In this document: one piece after another, positions 12,572 to 23,149 of the stretch
How the letters are laid out: each line of letters starts with the position of its first letter
Position numbering within the stretch: position 1 is the stretch's first letter
Assembly (NCBI RefSeq): GCF_010093595.1
Contig: NW_022985437.1
Location: 1,638,761-1,702,760 of the forward strand
DNA: 64,000 bases
Reading direction: 5' to 3'
DNA from: Mytilinidion resinicola
Taxonomy: Eukaryota; Ascomycota; Dothideomycetes; Mytilinidiales; Mytilinidiaceae
Made by a program: the position numbers and the translations under genes
Notes under the pieces: generated by a model
Databases searched by the model: none
The model's input: the letters and a program-made list of their open reading frames with translations, nothing else
What the model was told of the DNA's origin: nothing

Positions 12572-13005
12572 AGCGGCGGCTCTCTGAGTGTAGGCTTTGA
12601 TTTTTTTCTGAAGTACTCGGTGTATATGGATAAATTCCAACAACATGAGCAATTAAGAAATGAAAATGACTTGGAAATGCAATAAAAGTGATTAGTTATC
12701 CACATTCATTGGCTGATTGAAGGCTTTTGAGCGATACTTGAATGATGAGCTTCACTTTATCTTATGAAACAGCCGCACTAAGTATTCTAGAATACTCAGT
12801 CGAATCGTACTGGTGTGAAGAGTGAAAGGACCCTGAGCTGTCACAGATTGAACCATGCACGTGGCCCGTGCAGAAGATCGCAGGGCTGAAGGACACCTTT
12901 ACAATTTCGGGGATACACGCCGCTCCGTTCTACTCTTCCCCTCACGTCCTTGCATACTTGTTGAAGAGAGCAATCGCTGGGCCCACAGCGCCCTGAACCA
13001 GCTCC
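12572..13005. other. Intergenic between the LEA-like gene and ERV41
   Basis: 434 nt, AT-rich just after the stop at 12571, consistent with a 3' UTR and then a short promoter. No other gene seen. Confidence 0.4.
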
Positions 13006-14354
13006 ATGAATGGTTTCACCGAGCATGGCCTCTCCGAGGACGCCTTTGGCGCCTCCAAGGGAGGCATCTCGTCCTTTGATGCTTTCCGTAAGTTTGATAG
13101 TGCCTCCCATTGCGTTGTCCAGACGTGCTTCAATTACCTGTAGTTTGAGGATTCAAGAGCAAAGATATCTTTGCATCCGCAGAGCTCATAGCTTACGACT
13201 TCATATAGCTAAAACCAAACCCACCTACCTTGCCCGCACGCGCAACGGCGGCGCCTGGACACTCGTCCTCCTTGTAACATGCGCATACCTCCTTGTCACC
13301 GAGACCGTTCGCTGGTTCACCGGCACCACCTCGCACACCTTCAGCGTCGAGAAAGGCGTCTCACACGACCTACAAATAAATATTGACTTTGTGGTTGCAA
13401 TGAAGTGCCCCGACCTCCACGTAAACGTGCAAGATGCAGCGGGCGATCGCATTCTGGCTGGAGACATGTTGCATAAAGATCCGACTTCTTGGCGGCAAGC
13501 AGGGAAGTCAAAGGGAATTCACACTTTAGGAAGTGGGCCCGACGACGGTCATGGCTGGGAGGACATGGAGGACGTTCATGACTTCCTTGGAGCTGCCAAG
13601 CGGAAGAGGAAGTTCAAGAAGACTCCAAAATTACGGGGTCCAGGAGACGCGTGTCGAATCTATGGCAGTCTGGACGGCAATAAGGTCCAAGGAGACTTTC
13701 ACATTACCGCGAGAGGACACGGTTATGCGGAATTTGGGGAGCACTTGGACCACAGCAGTGAGTTGACTTCCTGGCTTCATACGCTGCTGAGCATTGAACT
13801 GACCTGTCCTAGCATTCAACTTCTCCCACTACATAAACGAACTCTCCTTCGGCCCCTTCTACCCTTCCCTCGAAAACCCTCTAGATGCGACAGTTGCTAC
13901 AACGCCCAACCATTTTTACAAATTCCAGTACTACCTCTCCATCGTCCCCACTATATACACCACCGATACCCGCAGTCTGAATAAGATTGCGGCCAAGGCC
14001 TCCCCTTCTGCTTCCGATGCGCTTGCCTACGCCGGCCATACTATTTGGACAAACCAGTACGCGGCTACCTCGCAGTCTCATCTAGTCGGCGAGAACCAGG
14101 TGCCGGGTATCTTTGTCAAGTTTGACATCGAGCCAATAACCCTCACAATTGCAGAAGAATGGGGTGGATTCCTTGCACTACTAGTGCGGCTTGTGAACGT
14201 TATCAGCGGTGTAATCGTTGCGGGCAGTTGGTGCTATCAGCTTTTCGATTGGAGCGTCGAGACATGGGGAAGGAGGGGACGACGGAGAGAGCCATTGGGC
14301 GTTCTCACAGGAAGGCAGAGTGGAGAGTTCGATGAGAAGAGGGCGTATGACTAG
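13006..14354 (+). CDS. ERV41: ERGIC/COPII vesicle protein Erv41 (ERGIC2 homologue)
   Basis: Exons 13006..13087, 13209..13757 and 13813..14354, with introns of 121 and 55 nt, give 390 residues. The N-terminus (MNGFTEHGLSEDAFG...FDAFPKTKPTY) leads to a first membrane segment at about residues 45-62. A luminal domain follows with TTSHTFSVEKGVSHDLQIN, DLHVNVQDAAGDRILAGD and FNFSHYINELSFGPFYPSL, all family signatures. A second membrane segment lies near the C-terminus (FLALLVRLVNVISGVIVAGS). Erv41 forms a complex with Erv46 that cycles between ER and Golgi in COPII/COPI vesicles and retrieves cargo. The cytosolic tail is basic. Confidence 0.93.
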
Positions 14355-14586
14355 AACGGTGTTCGCTTGGGTTGCATGGCGAGGCGTTAGGGCATTTGGG
14401 TATCTGGAACTATTGATGAGGGATTGAAGATTCCGAAAATAACTGCAATTTACAAAGATCATTCCGTTAATCGAACCGCTGGTGCGTACTGTTTCACTGT
14501 ATAAGTACTCGTTTTTTTAACCTCATACTGTATTTGAATGTCGATACTAGAGGGCTTATAGACCATTACTCCACGAGAAGCCGTCT

Positions 14587-16835
14587 TCATGAGACATTAA
14601 CAGAAGTACTTGCGTCCATGAACCGATGAACATCATGAGCATGACTAGGGCACCGGCAACATATCCTTGCCGCGGTCTCCGTCCCTTGAGGCTCACCAAC
14701 AGACACAACGCCATCCTCCTCAGCCTCAAGCACCGGATCCATAAGACCCTCACCACCCCCATACACCAGCCCCTTCTCAGTCAACCCCAAATCCGGCACA
14801 GCCACCAGCCCCACAAAACTGGCAATAAGAAACGGATGTTCTAAGATTCCTCCTAGAACCTCCTTAACCTTCTTATCTAACGCTATAGAATCATCTCTCA
14901 CATTCTCCCACGGCGCGCTGGACATACATCCTGCAACATCCAGCCGTACAGCACCCAGCACCTCTCCTTCACAAACCGCGACCATGCCCCCACCAAGCTC
15001 CGCGATCGCCTTCGCCACGTGAGCGATCTCGTCATCGGAAGTGCCAATGATGACAAGATTCTGGTTCTCGCAATTCGTCGTGCACCCGATCGCGCCTTTC
15101 TTGAGGCCAAAGCTCCGGACGTAGCTGATACCGCGGCTCTTGGTGCCGTGGTGGCGGTCGATGACTACGACCTTGAGGATGTCTTTTGCGGTGTTGCAGA
15201 GGAGGTGACGGGGAGTAGTTGGGGATGTGGGGAGTTTTGCGTGGAAGGCGCGCTTGAAGTAGCCGTCGAACATTTCCATGCCTTGGATCCATGCGGTGTC
15301 TTGGTCATTCTTGCGGGGCAAGACGTGGTAGGCTGAGGGAGAGAAGAAGTAGGGGTCTAGGTGGATGGTGTTGAGGGTGAAGGGGGGGACGGGGTCGGTG
15401 TTTTTGAAGGTTGGGAGGTTGTCTTGGGCGACTATGGTGCCGTTTACGATGACGGTTGAGGGGCTATAGTCGACGGTTAGACACGTCAAACTTGAGGGAG
15501 AGTGGAACACTGACCGAGCATCTTCCAAGTTATCGAGTATAAGTAAGTCTGCGAGCTTAGCTGGTGTGACACTGCCAATCAGGTGATCAAGCCGATAATA
15601 AGAGGCAGCGTTCAAAGTCGCCATCTTGTAAGCTTTCAATGGTGGAACCCGGAGGCGGATTGCCTCTCGAACATGAAGGTCAATGTGCCCGGTGGCATCA
15701 AAGTCTTCAGCAAGCTTGTCGTCGGCGCAGAAAGAAATGTAGTCTAGACCGTCTTTGTATAGAGCGAAATCGCTGAAGACGCTCTCGATGTTGGAGTTCA
15801 TGCTCCCAGACATTACAGTCAGCATTATCCCTAGTCGAAGACGCTCCAGCACATCTGCGGGCTTGTGTGCGTTGTGGTCGTCTCCGATACCGCCCTAAGT
15901 GCATCAAGATCAGTCAAAGGCCTATATGTTCACATTTAAGACTACTCTTACAGCACAGTATGCCCAAAGAGGCTCATTTTCAAGCAAAGCAGTATGGCCT
16001 GTGATACGCTTCCCGGCGCGAAGAGCAGCAGCCTGTTTTTGAGCGGAAGCAAGGTCTAAGGAGAAAGGATTGGACTCTCCGAGCGTGGCTGCTTCTGTGG
16101 AAGATACTCTTTCGCAGATTTCGGCAGTTGATACAGATGTACCACCAAGCTCGATTTCCGGACCACTCATAGGGATCTTGTGTGATACTTGACGGAATAT
16201 ACGAAGCGGAGTTGATGTTGTTCCTGAAATGGTGACCATGTGAGACAGATCATCTTGACCTATGAGATGAAAGAAGCGTACCCATGAAATCCATGCCTCG
16301 ACCACCAAGCACCTACTAATGACATTAGTTACTTCTTTCATAACAGGCTCAATTTAAGACATAATGAGATCGACTTCTGAGTTTGCCATACATTTGCAAT
16401 ACAGTTAGCATCTGCTAAAATTGTGGTAGTCCCTCTCGGCACACTCAATCTTGCTAATTCTCCTGGCACCAGTTTTGTGTATTCAACATGGATGTGAGTA
16501 TCTATAAAACTCGGGGAAACAAATTTGCCTCGAGCTTCCAATTCATTGTCGATCCTAGGGAAATGATCCCACGGTGTAATGGCCGCGATATGTCGGCCAG
16601 AGACGACGACATCTCGTTCTAGCAATTCTCCAGTATGAAGAGCCAACACAGTGCCATGACGGATGATGAGAGAAGGTTTCGAAGTCCCTCGGGCTACGAG
16701 GCGCAGATTGACCAGTTCTTCAGCTGTGATGGAAAGATGAGCCCCTGTGGCTGAGGATGGGTGGATTTCGACGGGCCGATTCTCCGAAGATTGCATGGCT
16801 AGACCGCGAGCTGTCTCCATCTCCTCTTCATGCAC
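14587..16835 (-). CDS. Adenine-deaminase-like (Ade family) amidohydrolase, diverged active-site motifs
   Basis: Exons 16392..16835, 16282..16312 (31 nt), 15952..16223 and 14587..15894, with introns of 79, 58 and 57 nt, give 684 residues. The order of motifs is that of bacterial-type Ade: an N-terminal beta segment, FIDTHIHVE (HxH at residues 114-116), PRGTTTILAD, a GH motif (ITGHTAL), DDH, SFCADD with MATLNAASYY, and the Ade C-terminal domain with DRHHGT and AELGGGMVAV...VAGCMSS. HxH, GH and DD are kept. Several polar residues I recall as conserved in bacterial Ade are changed (see findings), so adenine may not be the substrate. Family reaction: adenine + water to hypoxanthine + ammonia. Divergent from the NCS1 permease gene, which fits a purine or N-heterocycle catabolic role. 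The start could be a few codons downstream. Confidence 0.85.
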
Positions 16836-17447
16836 CCATCACCACTTCTTCATTGTAGAACGGCGGTCTCTGAATCCCGTTGTGTCAATTGTATTACGAT
16901 TGCACCATCAACGGTATATCGCGTTTTCGGCGGTCTCCGCTTCGGCACTTGCTGCAGCTCTCTCGAAAGCGATAGATCGATCGGGAGTGTTTGCCGACGG
17001 ATACTGCGACCCTATGCGGAAACAATGGGCCTCGTCTACCTTGGAACGTTGACATGTAAATCGTAACAGGGAGGCTTGCTTCATCTCTAGAATAAAGGCT
17101 AGCGAGGAGCTTTTCTACTCTCAAACTTCAAAGAGATACTCACGAGTCTCATATTCGGTTCATTTTCTATTCATCTATTATGGATTCAAAAGTCCACGGC
17201 GACATACTTCCTAGTTGAGCCAAGATTATAAGGAAAAAGGACGATAAGTCTAGTAAGGGTCTCTTGATAACGCCTCCGGCAGTATGCATCCTCATCGTAT
17301 CACAGCAGATGTCGTGACACCCCCAGGCCCTTTTTGAATCATGCTAGCGCTGATCATGAGGTCTGGGCATCCTTCATATGCCTTCAAAGAGCATTGCTGC
17401 TCTACATAATCCCAGAGTTCGGCTGTAAGCATCACACTAAACTTACC
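16836..17447. promoter_or_regulatory. Shared divergent promoter of the deaminase-like and NCS1 permease genes
   Basis: A 612-nt interval between two divergent starts. It holds HGATAR motifs at 16970 (CGATAG), 17242 (CGATAA) and 17265 (TGATAA). HGATAR is the binding site of AreA/Nit2-type nitrogen GATA factors. About two such sites are expected by chance in this length, so nitrogen control is suggested by gene content more than by the sites. Confidence 0.35.
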
Positions 17448-19253
17448 ATGGCGGATGAGAAGGGCTTTACATCCTCGTACGCTCAGGACACTGATGCTGT
17501 GGGAACGTTCGAACCATATGGCTCTATCTGGCAAAGGTTCAAGGCTCGAGCTCGAGTACCTGTCAGCGAGAGCTCATATGCCCCTGGGGATCTGAAATGG
17601 AGTAACAAGGACCTTGATCCAATACCTCTAGGCGAGTGTCGATGCAATACTCATACAGTGCTTGAGCTAATCTACCTTTCAAGAGATGCAAACATGGAAT
17701 ACGAGAGATTTCGTCTTCTATTGGATCTCAGACGCTTTCGCGGTTAGCAATTGGAGAATTGGCAGCTCCCTGATTGCCATCGGTCTGTCATGGAAGCTCG
17801 CTCTGGTCGCAGTAGTGATCGGTAACATGGTCACTGCCTTCGTCGTTACGTACAACGGAGTGATTGGTGCTCGTCTGCATATCCCCTTTCCTGTTCAAGC
17901 TCGATCCGCTTTTGGATTCTATTTCGCCTACGTTATGGTCATTTTCCGCATCATAATCAGCGTTTTTTGGTATGGAATTGGTACCTACACCGGGGCCGAA
18001 TGTATCCAATCCATGATCTTCGCCATCTGGCCACGCTTCCGGAACGTACCGAATCATCTCCCCGCATCTGCCAACATCACGACGGGCTTCATGATCTGCT
18101 ATTTCATATACTGGGTTGTTGTTCTACCATTCCACTACATCCCTCACCATAAGCTTCATTTGTTCTTCATGCTCAAGGCAATAGTATCTCCTATCGCTGG
18201 TTTCGCACTCATTGGATGGATCGTCCGCTCGACCGGTGGCGGCAATGCAGTATTTGCGTATGGCAATGAATATCACGGCCCTAAGCTTGGTTGGGCATTT
18301 ATGAGCGGTGTAAACGCGATGATTGGAAATTTCGCTACGCTTGGGGTGTGCGTAGAAACAAGTCCCACATCCTTTCAACCAAGAACTGACCCAAAGTACA
18401 GAAACATGAACGACTTCGCGCGTTACTCTAAAAAGCCGAATAGCCCGTATGTTCAGCTAATCGTTATCCCAATTGTTTTCATCATTATGATGCTCTTCGG
18501 TATAATTGGCGCGAATGGCTCAAGGATTCTCTATGGTGAAGTCCTCTGGGATCCTCTGTATGTTCTAGTATTTCTCATAGTCTTTTTTCGGAGCATATGC
18601 TAATATGTACCACTACTTTCAGTCTCATTATTGACCACTGGACCTCCCGCGGTGGACGTGCTGCAGCATTCTTCTGCGCTCTCGCTTTCTTGATTGCTAG
18701 CATCGCCATCAACATATCGGCCAACAGTATTTCCGTGGCTGTGGACCTCACGACTCTTTTCCCGAAGTATCTAAACCTCCGGAGAGCTCAGTACATCTGC
18801 GCTATTCTTGGCGCATGGGCAATGACACCCTGGAACATCCTCGCCTCCGCCGAATCACTCCTCACGTTCATGGACGGCTACTCCATTTGGCTAGCCCCAA
18901 TCTCCGGCATCCTAATCTCAGACTACTGGATCGTCCATCGCCAACGTGTTAGCGTGCCCGAAATGTACCGACATCACGGAATCTACGCATACGAGAAGTA
19001 CGGTACAAACTGGCGTGCCGCAGTCGCATTCGTGATTGGATTTGTCCCACTACTACCTGGATTCGCGCAAGCGGTTACTAGCAGTATCAACGTCTCGGAG
19101 GGTGCGACCGACTTGTATTCTCTGGGATACTTCTACGGCTTTATTGTCAGCTCGGGGTTGTATGTGCTTTTGAGCAGGATATGGCCGCCGAAGAGCCAGT
19201 ATACTGGGTTCACTATCGACGAGAGTCTGAAGGAGGTGGCTCTTGATTTCTGA
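17448..19253 (+). CDS. NCS1-family nucleobase/allantoin permease (Fur4/Dal4-like)
   Basis: Exons 17448..17631, 17684..18347, 18402..18557 and 18623..19253 give 544 residues. Intron 1 (52 nt) starts with GC (G/GCGAGT) and ends AAG; introns 2 and 3 are GT-AG (54 and 65 nt). NCS1 landmarks: WSNKDLDPIP before TM1, YWISDAFAVSNW, NGVIGARLHIPFPVQARSAFG, a TGAEC segment, LGVNMNDFARY (restored by intron 2) and SDYWIVHRQRVSVPEMY near the C-terminus. About 12 hydrophobic segments. NCS1 proteins import uracil, allantoin, purines or related compounds with a cation. The deaminase-like neighbour suggests a purine-type substrate, but the sequence does not decide it. Confidence 0.92.
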
Positions 19254-19803
19254 AAAAGGCATAATGCTAGATTAGGACGTTGTTTTCTTTACACTCGTTC
19301 GTGGTCGGTTCGGGGTGCTTCAATGGATGCTTAACGTGCAGAAGTAACAATACAGTGACATATCATTAGGCCGCTATTCTATGCACACCTGTTTGACACT
19401 GTCAGGGGGACCTCTATGGGGTTTCAGAAATCGAGGCGCGATGTAAAGTTTCATGCAGTGAAATCTGAGCTGTCTCTTGGTTAGTCCGCTTCCTAGCAAC
19501 CGGGGTTCTCCTAACAGTGGTCTCTAGCTCTCAAAAAAGACACCAAGCGTGGCTTACCACTGTGGTTGGACTTGTGGCATAGTATTGTAACCTAAGGCAA
19601 TCGGGCTTCATTTCATGGAATTCAATGGGTCATTATAGTTACGTGAATTATCTGTCTCTTCCCTACTCAACACCACCAGGTCATATCGTTCTTATCAGTC
19701 TATGTGCATGCACCTACCATGTAGTCTCGTTCTCATGAGTCGTTACGTCGTCCAAACCGTGCCATTATAGCGTGGCGCTCGCTTCATTCGTAAACCGCAT
19801 CGC
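19254..19803. other. Convergent 3' intergenic holding one short transposon copy
   Basis: No gene. A degenerate copy of the short inverted-repeat element fills most of this space (separate entry). Confidence 0.6.
19353..19587 (-). mobile_element. Short TIR element (MITE) copy 1, degenerate
   Basis: About 235 nt bounded by TA (19351-19352 and 19588-19589), beginning CAGTGACA. Internal blocks in the same order as copy 2 include CCTCTATGGGGTTT, GCGATGTAAAG, ATGCAGTG and TTCCTAGCAA. Orientation is opposite to copy 3. Termini have drifted, so this is an older copy. Confidence 0.65.
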
Positions 19804-21709
19804 CTAGAGGACATACCGATATTCCTCCTGAGTGTCTTCCCAGTCCCCAGTCTGCGTCCTCTTAGCATCCAGCCTCTTATTATGATACGCCAAGATTGCC
19901 GTAAAGAGCACCACAGACGCGAACCCGAGAACCGTAATCGCCAGGCCAGTGCGAAAGCCAGTAGGGTAAAGGGGCCTTTCCTTAGTGATGAATACGTTCG
20001 ACGCAACAAAATTAGCGCAATTTCCGAGGCCGAGCAGCATTGCAGTGCCCACGGCCGTACTCGCCCTACCACGCAGGTTGCAAGTCATCCAGCTCACTAT
20101 TAGGGTCATTTGAGTGAAGGTTCCAGTGCCGAGGAAGAAGAGCGACATGTATCGGACGCTGGCGGATTTAACGTGCACCTCTTCGATCACCCATCCAATG
20201 ATGACGACGCAGATGGCGCCGAGGATGTAGGGGGAGCGGGTCCTTGTACGACCAGCGACCCATGCGATACCGACCTGGACGACTATGCACGAGACCCAAA
20301 TAGGGATGGTCATGACTTGAGCTCTGGATGTTTTCCAGCCGAGTTCTACGAGGATAGTGGGAATGAAAGAGGACATCGAGGCGGCGGTCATGTCGGCACA
20401 GAAGAAGAAAACGGTGCTAGAGGTATGAGCGCAAGTCGTGGTACCCAGATGTACGTCGTGATGATAGAGAACTTACGGGATCCAGATCTTGTAATCAAAG
20501 ATTATCTTTAGCCAAGGAACGTTCTTGATATCGAGTTTTTCCGCTCCTTTATCGGCAACTAGTCGCTCGTGCAGCCGGGCACGTTCGTCGGAGGTAAGAA
20601 ACTTGGCCCGTTCTGGGAAATTGGGGACGATGAGCACGACAAGGAAACCAATTATAATGGTCATTATGCCCTCTATGATGAAGATCCACCTCCATCCGGC
20701 AAGGCCGTTCACACCGTCCATATTTTCGAGGGCATATGCGAGCAGCTGTGTTAGGTCAGTGACTGTACATTCTTACGGCGTTAGGGGTAACGTACTCCGC
20801 TGAAGCAAGGCCCAAGCTGAGCAAATGCGAAGAAAAGTCCGAATCGAACTGCTGCGTCCCTCTTGGTGTAGTACGACGCGAGCAATAATGCAGTTCCTTA
20901 AATACCACTATTAGCTTCATGATTGATAACATACAGTCCTGCGATTTTAAGTTTGGGCACTCTCTTGCCACTGCGTGGGGTATACCTATGGGCTTTTCAA
21001 CCTCCGCATACGATGTAAAGGTCAATGCAGTGGAAATTAGGCCACCTTTTGATAAGCTGAACACTTGCTAGGCGGGCTGCTCCTCACGGTGATGTCTAGC
21101 GATCAAAAGTGGAGCCGGTGCAGTGGTATATCCGAGTGCCCAAACTTGTGACCTGGTACCGTAGGTGCAACGAACATAACGTACCTGAAGGAAGGATGGC
21201 TTCGAAGATTCCCATGAAGAATCGAACCGCCAAGAACCCAGAATACGAATGTGAGAGTCCCTGGCACGTGGAAACAATGCCGAGAATAAGCACGTTAAGT
21301 CCTAGGAACCAGTTCGGCTTGACGCGCGGGAGACTCATGATCAGATTGCTAGGAATTTCGACCAGGACAAAGGGGATGTAGAAAATCCAAAGACTTGTGT
21401 TGTAGCCCACAAGCGGCATGTTCAAGCCTTTCTCAAGGCCCTCGATTCGTGCGTTTGCAACTGTGAAGGAGGTAAATCATGGTAGTGATAAATGAGGGAT
21501 GATTGGCTGTGATTGGACGTACTGTTGGTCCTGTCTAGGAACATGATCGTGTAACAGGCGCCCAATATTGGGACGAGTCTCAGATCAAGCTTGAGCATCG
21601 TCTTACGATCCATTGGCGGTGCTTCCAGGGACTCGGTTCCGGTCCCACGGTCCTCGGAAGACGCAGTGGTCATCTTCTCGTCCACTAGGACGCTCTCGTT
21701 GGGCACCAT
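19804..21709 (-). CDS. Dal5-type MFS transporter (allantoate/anion:cation symporter family)
   Basis: Exons 21523..21709, 21185..21460, 20796..20896, 20477..20745 and 19804..20416, with introns of 62, 288, 50 and 60 nt, give 481 residues. Motifs: FLDRTN/IANARIEGL after TM1 (split by intron 1), SLWIFYIPFVLVEIPSNL, FFMGIFEAILPSGTALLLASYYTKRDAAVRFG, AGWRWIFIIEG, and a cytosolic loop ending in IFDYKIWIP. These are Dal5/Tna1/Seo1-group signatures; substrates of that group include allantoate, nicotinate, vitamins and dipeptides. Intron 2 is five times the usual size because it carries a transposon copy. The neighbours suggest an organic nitrogen source. Confidence 0.9.
20934..21161 (-). mobile_element. 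Short TIR element (MITE) copy 2, inside an intron of the Dal5-like gene
   Basis: 228 nt flanked by TA (20932-20933 and 21162-21163). On the plus strand it begins CAGTCCTGCGATTTTAAG, then TTTGGGCACTC, and ends GAGTGCCCAAACTTGTGACC + TGGTACCG, an imperfect terminal inverted repeat of about 30 nt. The whole element lies within intron 2 of the transporter. Without it the intron would be about 58 nt. Confidence 0.85.
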
Positions 21710-23149
21710 GGTTACAAAATATTAATTTGATGATAATAAGCTCCAATTGGAAGTGCTCTACCGTTCCTGCGGTTTTCAAGGGGAGTTGACGAAAGAAAAT
21801 GGGGGACAGAAGGTTTGGCAGTGCCAGCACAGTGTGAGGGGCACCTGGACCCTACATCTCTGTACGTGAGAGTCTTTCGACCAAGCATTTCGCTGTCCGA
21901 GGGTGGCACAGCAGTGCTAATAGGAATTCATACCGCGGGGCATGTGCAGCAAGAGGCCCATCTGCGTTACTTCGTGCATACTCGCTGCTGGCACACCAGC
22001 TGTGACTGGATCCTGGCACTCACTAGGCTGGGTTGAAGATAGCTACTGATAATCAACGTGTCCCACAGGCCCGGCATCAACGGGTTCTGGGCGGGGCGGC
22101 CCTCCTAGCCTCTCACCGCCCGTCCCGCATCTCATGCATCCTCGGGTACAGGAAACGCCATGCAGCATCGGAAGATATTGGAAGAGACCGCGTGATAGTA
22201 ACATAATAGATAAAGAAGCATAACGGAAGTACACATAGAAGGGATGATAAGTGGGCTTCCACTGGAAATTTGATGGTATAAAAGAGAGCGGGATATGAGA
22301 AATGATTAGTAGACTGGTGACACCATTTCGATATTGGTTGTGGACACCACGTCGCTTAGATCATGCACTTTGTGGCGCCTCGTTACTTTAGAGCTATTTT
22401 GGACAAACCGTAGACACGAAAGGAAAAAGAATTCGGAATATTTGAACGTATATCGAAGGGACCCAAGCGGTGTCAAACAGGAGAAGGAAGTTGTCGGGAG
22501 AGGCCCGTGGACCCTTGCCCCGGAATTACCCTACTCAGTAAAGTGACTGTTATGGGAGCCCGTGCGGTCTAGAATATGCCAAGTCTTTAGACAACTCCGA
22601 CAGCGGATGCGCAAACGGCTGTGGCTAGTCAAGAGGTAGCCCGATTTGCTCTGCATTAGCCTTTACAATGTGCTCGGTGTTTCGAAACCTATTGGGATGC
22701 CGAAAGCTCCAACAAACGGATCTATTCAGACATTTGGCAAAACACTGTATCATCAAATTGCTCAGTCATCAGTTAGGGAAGTGGCAATGGCTAATGATTT
22801 TGATATTCAATGAGTTGCCAGAAATGTAAACTGTCTCATGGACATCGTCCCCTAATATGCTAATGCTGCAGTAGATTCCGGGTCGTAGAAACGTCGCCGG
22901 GCTGGATATGTATATGTGGGCTCATTTGAACTCTGGCTTATCAAAATCCATGCCATATGAAGGCACTCTTGAAAGCATAGCTTCCCAAGGTGCAGCCAGG
23001 CTACGCGGAGGTAGCATCCACACAAAGCCAACTCGTGGGAGGGCGTCTTCCGGTCAGCAATCGCGATGTATCGCCTGAGTGATATCTCGCATGGATAGTG
23101 CACATGTATAATGCGGGCATGAATCTTCGGTCCGAGAGCAGTGGAATGC
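21710..23149. other. Intergenic, no gene recognised
   Basis: 1.4 kb between the Dal5-like promoter and the 3' end of CTK2. Only short frames of 60-75 residues with no recognisable content. No element copy was found here. Confidence 0.45.
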
